A DNA stretch of 64,000 bases from Pisolithus tinctorius (Eukaryota; Basidiomycota; Agaricomycetes; Boletales; Pisolithaceae), in NCBI GenBank assembly GCA_024663395.1, contig JANFAH010000006.1, positions 1,364,001 through 1,428,000 on the forward strand. The letters run 5' to 3'. Positions 1-12,900 of this stretch are shown in pieces (positions within the stretch are counted from its first letter, which is position 1; the number at the start of each line of letters is the position of its first letter). The notes below the pieces were generated by a model that saw only the letters and a list, made by a program, of their open reading frames with translations, had not been told where the DNA came from and made no database searches. The position numbers and the translations under genes are program-made.

Positions 1-2244
1 CTTATAATGGATAAGATGAAGGAGCATAGTCCTATCATCGTCGAGCAGGTAATCGCCGCCGCCATTTGACGTCAAATTGGTGCGCTCACTAGATTTTTTA
101 GGCCCTTTTGGTCAGTCAGGAACTTATTCGTGTTGCAATTTTGTGGCACGAGATGTGGCATGAAGGGCTCGAAGAAGCTTCAAGGTTATTCTTCAACGAT
201 AAGAACCCAGAAGGAATGATCGCTACGCTAGAGCCCTTACACGAACTGCTGGAACGGGTGAGTTGTGATCCTTCACCCGAAGAATTGATCTGTCTTACAT
301 TCTGAAGGGTCCCACAACGGCGCGCGAGATATCTTTTATTCAAACTTTTGGAAGAGACCTCAGGGAGGCGCGCGATGCTTGCCGGCGCTACCGAGAGTGT
401 GGTGAAATGACTGAGCTCAACAAAGCTTGGGATATCTATTATGGAGTTCGTCGTGCCTCCTTCATTCCACTATAGTTCGCTCATGACTTCCTGTCGTCAG
501 GTATTCCGGAAAGTGGAGAAACAACTACCTCAGCTTACTACCCTTGACCTGCAATACGTTTCGCCTCAACTCCTCAAAGCAAGGAACCTAGAATTAGCAA
601 TGCCAGGTGAGATAGACTCAGATATGAAGACATTGTTCACCCTCATAAGTGGTGTAGGAACATATCAAAGTGGTCGACCTGTGATCAAAATTGCCAGCTT
701 CGCAACGAAACTTACTGTGATAGCATCGAAGCAACGACCAAGACGATTATCACTGAAAGGCGACGACGGCAAAGATTACATGTATTGTCTCAAAGGTACA
801 TTGACAGCATCACATACTACCGTCAAAAGTCACGCATATTCCAGGTCACGAGGATATGCGTCAAGACGAGCGTGTCATGCAACTGTTCAGCCTCGTTAAC
901 ACATTGCTTTCAGTGGACACCGACAGCTTTAAGAGACGCTTGCATATTCAACGATATGCTGTGATCCCATTGGCACCTAATGCCGGCCTCATGGAATGGG
1001 TTAAAGATAGCGACACCCTTCATGTGCTTGTTCGCGATTACCGCGATTCTCGTAAGGTGTTGCTCAACATCGAATACCGGTTGATGTTACAGGTTTGCCT
1101 TGCGAACTGTCGCAGTTGCTTCTCGTTTGCTGATCCGCGTCATAGATGGCTCCCGACTACGAGAATTTGACATTACTCCAGAAAGTTGAGGTGTTTGAAT
1201 ATGCTCTGGAAAACACCACCGGTCAAGACTTGTATCGAGTTCTCTGGCTGAAAAGCGCAAATTCGGAACACTGGCTCGAACGTCGTGCAACCTATACTCG
1301 TTCACTAGCTGTCAATAGCATGGTTGGCCACATCCTGGGTTTGGGAGACCGTCATCCATCCAATCTACTTCTCGAAAGAAGCACCGGCAAAATCGTTCAC
1401 ATTGATTTCGGTGATTGCTTTGAGGTCGCCATGCATAGAGAAAAATTCCCTGAAAAGATTCCCTTCCGACTTACGAGAATGCTTACGCACGCCATGGAGG
1501 TATAGTCAAGTTTAACGTCCTTGCGTGACCTGTCTTGACATCGATACACAGATCAGTGGCATCGAAGGCAGCTTTAGGCACACTTGCGAAATTACCATGT
1601 CAGTACTTCGGGATAACAAGGAGTCTCTTATGGCTGTGCTTGAAGCCTTCGTTTACGACCCACTCATCAATTGGAGGCTTATGCAGGCTGATGTTGATAC
1701 AAGGAGACATGATGGTCTGTCGTTGTCGCGTGAATCAGCTACTCATGAATTAACGCTCTTTGATACTAGACATTGATGTTGATCCTGGGCGGGCCGCAGA
1801 GCTTGCAAGAGTTGCAGCGTACCCACAAGTACCAACCAGAAGGTTACGTGCAGACGAAAATGACATCTTTAACGGTATGTGCAGTCTCGCCTTACTTGAA
1901 GTAACGTTGCGAATTCTGCTTTAGAAGCCGTAGACGGGCCATTTGCAAGACAAGAGGTCAGAAACGAGCGTGCTTTGGCTGTGTACAACCGTGTGCAGCA
2001 TAAGCTTACTGGTTTGATCACTCCTTTTGTAGTCCTGACATACTTGACTGACTATGCTTGCGAATAGGAAGGGATTTTGATCCCAACGTGGTGCTTTCGG
2101 TACCGGTCCAAGTTGATAAACTCATCTTACAGGCAACATCTTTGGAAAACCTCTGCCAGTGCTTTTCTGGATGGTATGTGTCACTATCTGGGTTCGCAAC
2201 ACGGCACGACTAACGACGCTATTTGCAGGTGTGCGTTCTGGTGA
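1..2244 (+). CDS. TOR: TOR serine/threonine kinase, 3' part (FRB, kinase, FATC)
   Basis: C-terminal part of the target-of-rapamycin kinase, catalytic subunit of TORC1/TORC2 that couples nutrients to growth. The gene runs off the left edge. Spliced exons read, roughly: 1-48, 102-257, 308-445, 501-606, 658-795, 845-1092, 1146-1499, 1552-1714, 1770-1874, 1925-2011, 2068-2173, 2229-2244. The first exons encode the rapamycin-binding FRB helices ([20 protein letters not shown], then [13 protein letters not shown]). The kinase domain follows, with [24 protein letters not shown], the catalytic loop [12 protein letters not shown] near 1341-1376 and the HIDFGDCF magnesium loop near 1399-1422. The last, 16-nt exon completes the FATC tail, which ends GWCAFW, matching the near-invariant TOR C-terminus. 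All key catalytic residues are present. Twelve exons in 2.2 kb shows the intron density of the locus. Identification is very secure; exact splice sites are my inference. Confidence 0.96.
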
Positions 2245-2719
2245 AATCTGTTTCGTTGCACAATATCATCATTGTATAATGCTATGGTGGCAGTCGTGTA
2301 CAATACATATAACTTAGCTCTGCACTCAATGAGATAAATTATATCCTGGGCACGTCTGTTATCGATTGAGTTGGATAACAATTCGTGATAGGTTTTGGAA
2401 GAAGTGTGTGGAGTATGAATATGAACTTCGGAGCTGGGCGTCAAGGCACTTTAGACTGTTTCAACGGAACGCGTCGCGCACCGAAGCACCTACAACTACT
2501 TGCACTCCGCATCGCTGTCAACGACAACCATGCCGCGCGGAATACCGAATGCTAAAAGGGATGATAGCGGCATGCGCTACACATCGATGCATGTTCCTCT
2601 CGCGTGCGTTGGGTACTAGCTGTGTTGAAGTTGAACTAGTGTAGCTGATGCTCCTCGGAGCACAGTTCTAATCCAAAACAACTGGGTGCATCGTACCTCA
2701 AATCAGAGTCACAGACACT
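2245..2719. other. Intergenic region between TOR and ARP8
   Basis: About 475 bases holding the TOR 3' flank and presumed ARP8 promoter. I see no conserved reading frame or RNA gene. Confidence 0.6.
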
Positions 2720-5430
2720 ATGGTCGAGAAATACAGCCAGGAAACAGAAATTGCCAGTAGAAGATGCTCCAGCACCTTCGCAAGACCAGAGGTACGGGCC
2801 CACCCCCTTTCTCAGACAGACAGACGAGTAAACTAGTACTGAAACGCTAAGCACAGACGTGGCTCACAGGTCATTGTCATCCATCCAGGCTCACGATGGT
2901 TGCGTATCGGCAAGGCCTCTGAAGTGACTCCCGTTTCAGTCCCGAATGTGATTGCGCGGAGGCACAAATCTCCCGTCCCAGAACCGAATTTCATAGAGGG
3001 CATTATGCGCCCGAGGAAGAGTCGCACCGCCCCGCCCTCCGCTGCGCCGCAATCCCCGAGTGGAGACGAGTATGCGGTGGCAGCCGCATCTGATGACCCC
3101 GTACGCCCCTTCGTCTCATCATACGATACGCTGACTGACGAGCTGCCGAAATACAAAGTTTGAGGTGAAGCTGGCTTCCATCACGGTTTCTCTTCGGGAG
3201 CGTATGAGATTCTACAAGCTTCGTGTCACCCAAAATGCCACAAGTATTGCGTCGACCTTTAACGAGCAGTTCAGACCCGAAATTATTCCAGAAGCAAATG
3301 ACCCTTCTCGGGTAGAGTGGATACACGAGCCCGACAAAGAGTACTTGATCGGCGAACAAGTAAGGGGTTCACTCTCACTCTCACTCACTCGCCCTCTATA
3401 TATACATATATATATATCCCGTGATATGGAGCATGTTGACGAGTTTCCGAGCAGGTCCTCCGAATATCTGACCCTCAACAACTGAACTATGCTGTCAGGT
3501 GGCCAATCCATGGACATAACTTTAACACTAGGGATTATCCATCTGTACAAATGATTCTGGATGACATCGAGACTATCATCAGCACTGCTCTTTACGAGAA
3601 ATACAAGATGTCTCGTGGTGATTACAAGGTTCGTGGTCAAGAGAGGTCAAGGGCGAGTGAGCTTGTCCTAAGCACATGCGTAGAACTATTCGGTTGTCCT
3701 CGTCATCCCGGACTTCTATGATCGTGCATATGTCCGCGAATTCGTGAACATCCTCTTGCGCACCATGGGCTTCAAGCAGATATGTGTTCAACAAGTATAT
3801 CTACCAATAGCTTCCCCTTCCCCTTCCCCTTGGCTAAGATCTGTTCTAGGAATCTCTCGCAGCCACCTACGGAGCGGGAATTTCCAATGCTTGCGTTGTG
3901 GATATCGGAGCTGTCTGTACGAGCGTCGCTTGTGTAGATGAAGGCCTGGTAATTGCTGACTCCAGGTAAGGATGGATAACCCAATTACTTTGTTCGAGTT
4001 TCTGAGCATTCATGCAGGATTTCATTGAACATGGGCGGAAACGATATCACGGAATTTCTGTATGTGCTACTTGAAAAGATCAATTTCCCGTATCGCGATA
4101 TCAATCTTGCTCTCTGGCACGACTGGCATGTCGTAGAAGATCTCAAAGCTCGTCTGTGCACGTTGACCGAGGTGTGTGAATCGTTGTGGCACTTTGGGCA
4201 TAAACAATGACGAACGAACCCCAGGGAGACGTCGCGTTAAATCTCTATGACTTCGTAGTACGGCGGTATGGGAAACCAACAGAGAAATATGGCCTTCGCG
4301 CTTATGATGAGATAATACTCGCGCCCATGGTTCGTAGTGGGATTCATCTTATTTTCATTGCTGATTTTACAACAAATCGCTTAGTGTATTTTTGAGCCAC
4401 GAGTGATAGAGTTCGATAGAAAGAGGATCGGATCGAAGCCGATATCTAGTCCGGATGTGACAGAAGAAATCATTGAACATCCTGCAGACCATGTTGTAAG
4501 ATTGATCATTTTGTTTACGTTTGTACATAGCTCCTAGGGTGCCCACAGACACAGGCGATGATAATATCCACTCAACACCTATTGCCACCACCACCGCCTC
4601 AACCATCACAAGCCCCGGTGCCCGCAGCACCACCAGAAGGTTTGAATGTTTAGTCGCCGTACATCCACTTCTCAACTTAAGGTAACAGGACGTTCACCCC
4701 TTCCCTCTGAAAACGGGACAAAACTCGAGCAACAAGAAATATCGTTACCTTCTACTGCCAATCATACTCCACCTCCCACACTCCCGGCAAGGGAGCTGAT
4801 CGAAGTATCCAATGGACCTGTGGAAACGGCTGATACAGATGGGGAAGAGAAAACAGCTCCAACGACCCAGCCTCCTGCACAAAGCGCTCAACAAGTGCGG
4901 CTTGGCTTTGTGCCGTCCAGCTCGAACTATCCAGGTGGTTTACCTATCGATGTATGCTTTGAAGCGAGCAAACTTCCTCTGGACGTGGCCATTTTCAACA
5001 GCACTCGGTCATGCGGGGGTGATGACAAGATCCGCAAATATCTTCAAGCTGTTTTGGTAATTGGTGGAAGCGCACAGATCCCTGGCATGGCCCATGCTCT
5101 CGAGAGCAGGTCAGCAATCAACTATCTATTATAACCCGGGGCCAGTTCCTCACTGTTCGATAGGTTGCAGGCCATTGCAACACCTCTAGTGCCACACATG
5201 GAGAAGGTGCAGATTATACCACCCCCCAAAGATGTTGACCCGAAGATACTCGCATGGAAAGGTGCAGCTGTGCTTGCAAAGATGGATTCTGTTGCTGATC
5301 TGTGGCTCACATGCACTGACTGGGTATGTGGATGGGACCACTTTTATGGATGAGAGCGATTGCTGACAACTTTTGATAGGATATACTCGGTATGAGAGGT
5401 CTGAAAGAGAGATGTTTTTACCTATGTTAA
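2720..5430 (+). CDS. ARP8: Actin-related protein 8, INO80 chromatin remodeller subunit
   Basis: Nuclear actin-fold protein of the INO80 complex, needed for nucleosome binding and sliding. The first exon (2720-2791, short N-terminus) is the least certain part. The second opens with VIVIHPGSRWLRIGKAS, the Arp8 start of the actin fold. Further family blocks follow in order: PNVIARRHK, DDPFEVKLASITVSLRERM across the intron 3101-3158, AVRWPIHGHNFNTRDYPSVQ, VVLVIPDFYDRAYVREFV, VVDIGAVCTSVACVDEG, LNMGGNDITEFLYVLL, LALWHDWHVVEDLKARL, then a proline/threonine-rich insert (about 4548-4860), VLVIGGSAQIPGMAHALE and the C-terminus ending WDILGMRGLKERCFYLC. The apparent frame break at 3156 is explained by the 58-nt intron 3101-3158, so the gene looks intact. 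The intron 3360-3454 contains a CT/TA simple repeat. It lies tandem to TOR. Confidence 0.93.
3370..3417. repeat. Simple repeat (CTCACT then TA) inside an ARP8 intron
   Basis: A short run of CTCACT units is followed by a TA/CATA tract within the ARP8 intron 3360-3454. Seen directly; probably length-variable. Confidence 0.8.
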
Positions 5431-8341
5431 AGCCCATGAAATATTTGGCTATGTAGTTCACTTTTTCATTGTGTGCGTGTACATACCTCCAGATGAGACA
5501 TGGGATAATCGGCTCAACGGGGACGAAACTGTCCGCCTAATTCAAGCCTAATTGCGCCCATCTTGCCGCAATGATGTATTACATAATTTGAAATTTGAAG
5601 CTCACATCCGTTGCCCGGAGCAGAGCAATGGATCGGGTCGGTGTGGAGCGGCAGCACACTTGTCCGTGTTTCCCATACAGAGGTGGAGTCTGATAGCTGT
5701 GGTAAGGTGGCCATGAGCGGACAACGTGCGCACTACTTTTGTATATGATGTTGTTGGGTTATCCCGACTTTTTTGCTTCCTTCGCCCAGTCGATCAGTCT
5801 CATCACGACGGAGCGTGATTTTCAAATAGGCGGGAGGGAAAGGACGATACTGGAATCGGATAATGCGCAAGATGGGCGATCTCCCTCCGTTACTGTACTC
5901 CCAGGGACGGGCAGTATTCAGATCGCTCACCCTGGCCTTCAGGATGCCTTCGTCGGTTCGTTCGCTGTGTGACCGCGTGCACTCCTGGAATCGCCCGAAT
6001 GATGCGATTCCCTCCGCATTACCCCAGAAAATCCCATACATACCAACTTCAGCTCCAGGCACCTCAGGGTGGAATTCCCGGCTAAGACAAGTATGTACTT
6101 TGCTGACATGAAACTCCCCTCCACGCAGCATGCGCGTGCTCAGAGTTCCACGGGTTGGGTGATGCAAAGAACCACTTAATACATATCTACGCTTCGTAGA
6201 TCTTGGGAGTTCCTCTTTGCCAAGGGGTGTGGGCTGCGGCGCGTCGCCACAGGCCCTTTCCTCGGAATGAGCCAAGCCCATTACAGTTCAATTCTCTCAC
6301 TTCGGGAGTCTCGGGCAGATTCGTGTGGAGGTGTACTGGGACGTTCCTTCCCCTAGCGTGTAGTGATATATACATTTGTGAGAAACAGGCCATGACGGAA
6401 CGTTCCGGGTACGAAAGACCCATAGCAACTTCCCAAAAGACGTGAAGACATCCCTGACATCTCCACGAAGTTCCGGACGAACGTGGCGGAGTCATGGATG
6501 TCGTTGTTCATGTTTCATTGACAAGTGACAGACTGACATGGCACCTCATGGCACGTCTTGCAGGGTCCGCTTCAGGGTTTTGCAGCTGTCCAATCCAATC
6601 CCTCGTTTCTGACGCGCCGCATCAAAGATCCACCATGCCGTACAGAATCAATGGCCGGGAGAAAACTGGTTCCGCAAATATTATGGCATTTCTTTGTGTC
6701 AACGTCATCGATAATACAATAAACAGCACTGCGATGGGATCACGCACCACCAAGGTTTTATTATCGAACGCACGTCGATGCTCTCTGTATATAGACCATG
6801 CGGCCGCCGGAGCGAAGTCGCAGTTACAAAGTCCGATATAGCATCAAAACCAAACTTTAAGTACATACATACCGTCACCAAGGTCTCTGGCTGTGTTTTG
6901 TTTTGGGCGTTGGTCGGGGATGAGTTGATGGGCTGTGCGCGGACCGAAATGCCTCAGTAATGTGTTCCGCTGTACATCCACATATCCTGATCCGGAAGTG
7001 ACACAGTTCTGAAGGTGTCCAGGCGTGACATACACATAGGAGGGTGAGCACGCCATCCTTGTGGAGTGATGCAGGGCGGAGACGTCGAGCGCTCATTAAT
7101 GCATACATTGCTCAGGGGCAGAAACGAGTGTCGCTCTTCTGACGGCTTTGACGGGGTGATGCATGTGCCTAATACTCAGGGACCTGTTGATTGCAACGTC
7201 TTGACGATGATGACTCGGAGCAGGAGTTGCATCCGGCACCTGCATAATGACAACCCTAGTACATTGGTAATCCCGGTGCATAAAATGATATCCTGATGCA
7301 GTCGGCCGAATGGGGCATGACCACGATTGGTGGAAAACACCGATTGCACCGTGTGATAATTGGTCGCCGTCGGAATGGGATGCAGTGCGAGTACGAGACG
7401 CTGCGGCGGGTCGTTAAAGGGGCCATAGTAGGATACTGAGGGGGAGACGGTATTTATATTTTATCGCGGGAGAACACATGTGGGGGACGAGTCGAGTTGT
7501 CGGCAAGTGCACAGACTTGTTGGAGGGGGCGATGGGCCGGTGGCGTCGCAGATGCGAATGCATCCGAGGGCCCGCGAAACGCCGAAGAAGGAGAAGAAGG
7601 GGGGAATGGAGGTGCATTGTCATGAGGGGTGGTGGCGAAACTCTACCTTGAAGTGGGTTGTTGACGCTGGGAGACTGGGAGCTGCGGCTCGCGTGTGTCA
7701 GACAGAGGATGTCCTAATGGGGAAGTCGGAAGCAAAACACGATCATGTCACTTGCCTAAACGAGTATTATTGCGTTAAGACGGGATCCAACCCACGCCTG
7801 CGGGCCCGAACATTCAGTGAATAAAGGCGTAAACAAGCAGTAAAAGGAGAGCGGGGAGTAGCTGTGCAGGCGGTGATAAATCAGCGCTGCACGGCGGTTT
7901 ATCAGAATGGCCTGCGCCGAAGACTAGTAGTACGCAAGGACCGAGACGGAAAAACTACGGATATGTCAAGGATATCAGAGAGAGCTTCCATATTCGGACG
8001 ATTGTCGCGTGACAGGCTCGAAATGGAGGGTATGTTTCCAGAAATGGACTGCAATAAGAAGTCGAAAAAAGACGTTGTTCGGATCTGCAGATTTCACTTC
8101 TCCTTCCTCTTTCCTGCTTCTCGAGAGAGATGGGAATGTCACGCCTGTCACGGCATTGGGCGAGCGCTGAGGAGGTGATGTCAGGATCTGAGATGGCAAA
8201 GTCGACGAGAGATGCTTTGTCATGCGGTTTAGTTATTAAACAGACTTCCCGATCACCCCAAGATCGCGTCAATCTCGTTCGTGGGCCAGCGGACGAGTCC
8301 TTCCATTCTACACTTGGTTTCTTTCTCAGCTTCTCCTCCAT
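5431..8341. other. Gene-poor region upstream of the Con7-like gene
   Basis: About 2.9 kb without a reading frame that matches a family I know or that joins into a multi-exon gene with good splice signals. The open frames here (up to about 180 codons, for example 5733-6281 on minus) have no domain-like composition. It must contain the ARP8 3' end and the promoter of the zinc-finger gene at 8342. No tRNA, tandem array or transposon coding region was recognised. Confidence 0.55.
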
Positions 8342-9997
8342 ATGCTCTCCATCCAACCCCCTCCTCTACTCACCATACCAGACCTTACCACCCTGGACCT
8401 GAAGCATCCTGACCTCCTTGGAGACACTCACCCAACGGCGGGCACAACTTCAACCATACAATTCTCTCCATTCAATGACTCGCTCGAGTCCACTGCCAGT
8501 TCGCCTGCAGAGCCTTCTGTAGGCTCCATGTCACTGCCATTCAGTCAGCACCATCAGTACCATCACTTGTCCGGTTCGGCAAATTCCCATGCTGTTCCTC
8601 CGGATTTGGACGGTACCAGAACCATGAACGTTATGATGGACCACTATATACGGGGAAGCGATAAATACTCCCATTCTCACAACTCCCCTCAGGATCAACG
8701 CCGCATGTCTGAGCCAGCTATGTATGGCACCACAGCTAGCTCTTACTCCGCCCATCCATCCTCTGATCTGGTCGCTAGTCGATATCACCTCTTCAACAAC
8801 GCCTTCTCGTATGCCTCCCCCAGATCTTACTCTTCCCCGTTGCATCGTACATCCTCTCTCGGCTCTTCCTCCTCTTGCGACCCCGTAACCTCGTTCGACC
8901 ATCAGGTCGAACTAGATCAACCCTTGTCTCCCTTCAATCCGTCCTTCTCGGGAGGGGACCCACCTTCAAGCATGGGCGTTCACAATATTCCCTTCCATGA
9001 AGACTACGGTCCGTCCCCACCAGGCACAGGTACATCCTCGTCATCAAATCCCCTTGCCACGCGCCAGCTCTCGCAGCAAGACGGTGGCTCACCCCCCAGC
9101 TCCAAGCAATACTCCTTTGTTTCCCTACCTGGAAACGCCGTCAAAAAGCGTCCACGCAGGCGCTACGACGAGATCGAGCGCCTCTACCAATGCTCTTGGC
9201 CAAACTGCACAAAGGCCTACGGCACCCTTAACCACCTCAATGCCCATGTCACGATGCAGAAGCATGGCCCGAAGCGCAGCCCAAACGGTGAGTTTCCGCT
9301 GAATTTTTGAGTCGCAGGACCAAAAAATTATTTCTCTTGCTCCGGTCCGATCGCTGACCATCTTCTCCATTCCCCAGAATTCAAAGAGCTTCGCAAACAG
9401 TGGCGCAAAGCCAAAAAGGAGGAGGCAGAAGCAAGAGCGTTGGATAGTATGGCCATGCGACAGACTCCGCAGCACCCCTCTCAGCGCCATATCTCTCGCG
9501 AGTCACTATCAGATACGGAGTATTCACCCTACCACCACCGCATGCCTCACGGCCTTCACCCCGACCCGTACGCCACCTCAGGTGAGCTCCATGACGCTCA
9601 GACGTACCATCGCGAGATGTATGTCCGCAGACAGCAGCATCAGCGTTACAACAGCACCTACGTGTCTCCCACTGCAGCAGCAGGTAGCAACGGCCAACCT
9701 TACCATCCTGTCTCCTTACACAACTCCAGTATACCCATGAACCGCTTGCCCGCGAACAGCACATTGCTCACGCCACCAGCGGGGTATGAACCACACTCCG
9801 TGGGCTCTGTGCACCACATGGAAAATTACGGAACATATGAGTTATACCCTCCTGATACTCGCCCGGATTCTGGCCACGGCAGTGTAGGGAGCTACGACGA
9901 GAGAAGGCGTGCCATGTCTATCTCATACGCAGAAGACGGCCGACCCCGTTCAACGCACCTCAGCCTGGGCTCGGGTCACGCACCAGACTACCATTGA
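8342..9997 (+). CDS. C2H2 zinc-finger transcription factor, Con7-like
   Basis: Predicted nuclear DNA-binding regulator of 521 residues from two exons (8342-9287 and 9378-9997; total length in frame). The N-terminal 240 residues are rich in Ser, Pro and His and look disordered. Then comes a conserved block: KQYSFVSLPGNAVKKRPRRR (basic, likely nuclear import), the finger YQCSWPNCTKAYGTLNHLNA with C-x4-C and two histidines (H-x5-H in AHVTMQKH), and PKRSPNEFKELRKQWRKAKK crossing the intron. From memory this block matches ascomycete Con7, a regulator of morphogenesis and infection structures; the function here is inference. The C-terminus is again low complexity. The start is the first ATG of the frame; an upstream non-coding exon is possible. 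It stands alone between long gene-free flanks. Confidence 0.88.
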
Positions 9998-12900
9998 GCC
10001 TGACATCGCCCTTCTGTTTTATTCGACTTGCTCTTTTTTTTACCGTCCGCGGTACTGCAATTGTTCCCCAGCAATATGGTCTCGTTATAGGTCATTTACC
10101 CTCGCATGAATTCCTTCTTTAATCGTGGCAAACGTACATGTAGAACCAGTCAAAACCCCTCCCTTCCCAGCATCGAATCCAGCTATCTGCGCCAGAGCCT
10201 GCGTATTATTCTTTTTTTTTCATATGGTCAGGGAGCCTTAGAGATGCTCCTAGGCCTAGACGTTTTTGTCGTCGTTTATTTTTGCATAATAATTTACTAC
10301 GCCAGTTTTGGGTGCAACACGATTACTACAGTGTAATAGGCTTCGATGTGGATAGCTACATACCTGGTTCGTACGAGATCATGCGGGGTTTCAAGTACGT
10401 AAGTCCGCGGCTTTGTGGTCCCGCATGCAAACCGTGGGTAGCACATACACACGAGCTATAGATTGTGTATAACAAGTAGCCATATGGAAGACAGTCAGTA
10501 ACCATCGCCGTCTCAGTAACACCAAGGAACCAGCATGGGTGATCGTTTCTTTAACGTGGCGTTAGTATGAATCCAGGCTCCAGCAACGTCGAATCCGTGA
10601 TCTGGACTCTGATTGAAACCAAGTCACGAAATCGGCGATGGTGCGATGCGATGCGATGACAGGGAACGGAACGTTGTTCGCGTAGTATACCCTGGCACGG
10701 AGTCCCTTCAAGCTTGACCCTCCACATGGCGGCAACGTGGACGCCCAAACCGAGCCCGACACTGCAGTGGTGCACGGTGGAGAGTCTGCGTGCTTTGCCG
10801 TCGCCGTCGCTGTCGCCTTCACACGTTCCTACAGTGAGTCCAGACTCGGAGCGATAACTACCCCTGCCATGCAACCTGCACCGCAAGCTCACAGGTTAGT
10901 AATACAGCGCGCCACCACCTATGCAGACGCACATACATTTTAGGGTTCACACAGCAAGTCTCAGTCGCCTGCTATTCGGAGCGTGCCTGGCCGGCTTGCC
11001 AGGATTGGTGAGTGATTTATCGGGTGTGGTTCTATTGGTTGTACATATGTACAACGTGCAATGGAGGGGAGAATTACACATCAAATATACACCGTCTCAG
11101 AACCCTGTGCCGCGGCGTAATTCTGCGGCAAGTACCATATGATCCACTGGGCCTTGGTCCTTCTGTTCTCTTCCGGCGGATGGGCCACACTGTTGTGACT
11201 GGGCATGCTCGAGAAGGGATCCCTCAGGTCCTGACCCAGCTCCAAGCCCCACCCAGGGTGGATTGGGTTGAGCACGTGCAAGCGATCCGTTGCTCGTATC
11301 CAGGGTTTTTTGTGCCATGATGTGCTTTGCGTGCATACGAGGTTTCCAGCACCTGTTACTATGCACAGACCTGCCACAATCAGAATATCAGACGAGACAA
11401 GGGAAGACGTCTTTAATGTCATGAGAGCGCTCTCATAGTTACTCAGACAGGAGGGAAGAACCAAGGAACCACATCCAAGGTGTACATAGATAGGTACGTT
11501 ACTTACGCCCTTGAATTTACCACACCGCGAGGGCTGCCCGACTGGAGTAGGCCAGGGGACCGATCGAGAGTGCCCCCATCGGAGGTCCTCCCATTCATTG
11601 CAACTACACGTGTGGGAAGAATGTTTGCATATTATGTGTGTGGTGGGCAAGAATCCGGCAACACTTCCCTCCTATGCATGCCGAGTGGCGGCGGCAAAGT
11701 CCATGGCTCCACGAGTGTTATGTCAAGTCACTGACCGTTGCGAAGGGGCGAAAAGAGTCCTGCAGGGGAGATGGGAGGGGAGTCTGGATTACTTGTTTGC
11801 TGTGCTTACAATTACGCCTGATTGAGATAGGCGAACGAAGGCATCACATGCATCAATTCCAAAAAAGCCTGTGCAAGTGCTGCGACTGTGAACTGTGCAC
11901 AGTACACCAGTACCGCATGATATAATATTTTTGCGATGCATTTAACGACAATGAACGTGTTAAGGGGTGCGATGCACGAGACAAAGTAGTCCGATGCGTG
12001 GCACGCTTGCCAGACGTGACTAACGTCTTCAAATCTGCACTTTAATATGAAACGTTCAGCGTGTCAGCACGAGGTCTCTGCGGCGTGCGCCCATGCTGAG
12101 TAAAGGCGGGCTGAGGCTTACAGCATCTCGTCTTTTGCTTACTCGCTGCTGCTGTAACTCTGATACACCATGAACCGATGGGCCTGTGTAGCATCAATCG
12201 GTCAAGCGGATCAATCGTTTTTGTATTTGTTTCCTGACACCGCAGGCTGGCGCCATCCGGATTGTGACACGAGGTCATACACATGGTAGGGATGCAGTGT
12301 GTTGCACTCATGAGAATGAGGTCCTTGCGTGCTGCTCGCCGATGGCATGCATGCATTAAACTCTGGTGGCCTATAGTCCTGCGACGCCAAGAGATCAGCG
12401 ATGCGGCCGGCGGCCGACTGCAAACCGAGCAATGACGGAGAAGCATTTCACTTCGCTCACCGTGTCTTGTGGGGGTGCACATATCACCGGTCGCTCCATA
12501 CTCGCATGCGCGGGGGATCATTATGTTCCCCAATCGGATCAAACGACTGAGCAATGCACATGCACACTACCCACCAAGAAGCCAGATGGCAAGACCCGGG
12601 CGACATGTTTCGTATGTCGTATGTAATGTTACGACTCAGATTGGTTTCAGTTAAGTTTTCGCAAGTGACACGTGTGAAGATGGGGAGGACTCACGTTTGT
12701 TGAAATGGAAAGACGCATCAAAAAGTTCAAGTCGAGGCAGGAAGGTTGCCGACGGAGTCGGCACTACCTATGAGCCGGCCGTTCGCCAAGATTGAGGAAG
12801 CTTTCCAAAACTTCGGTATATATATTAGTTTGCCGTGAAGCACCCAACTTCTTCATCGTGGCGCTTGTGTGTGAACACATTGCGCACATGCACAGTGTCC

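Noticed and set aside
3140..3175. Apparent frameshift in ARP8 after a stop near 3161
   Set aside because: An intron 3101-3158 with a CTGAC branch site and acceptor AAAG restores the conserved SDDPFEVKLAS sequence, so no frameshift is needed.
11081..12554. Minus-strand frames of 189 and 170 codons in the long empty region
   Set aside because: Rich in Cys, His, Arg and Ser with no domain signature, competing frames on the other strand and no splice support; probably chance frames.
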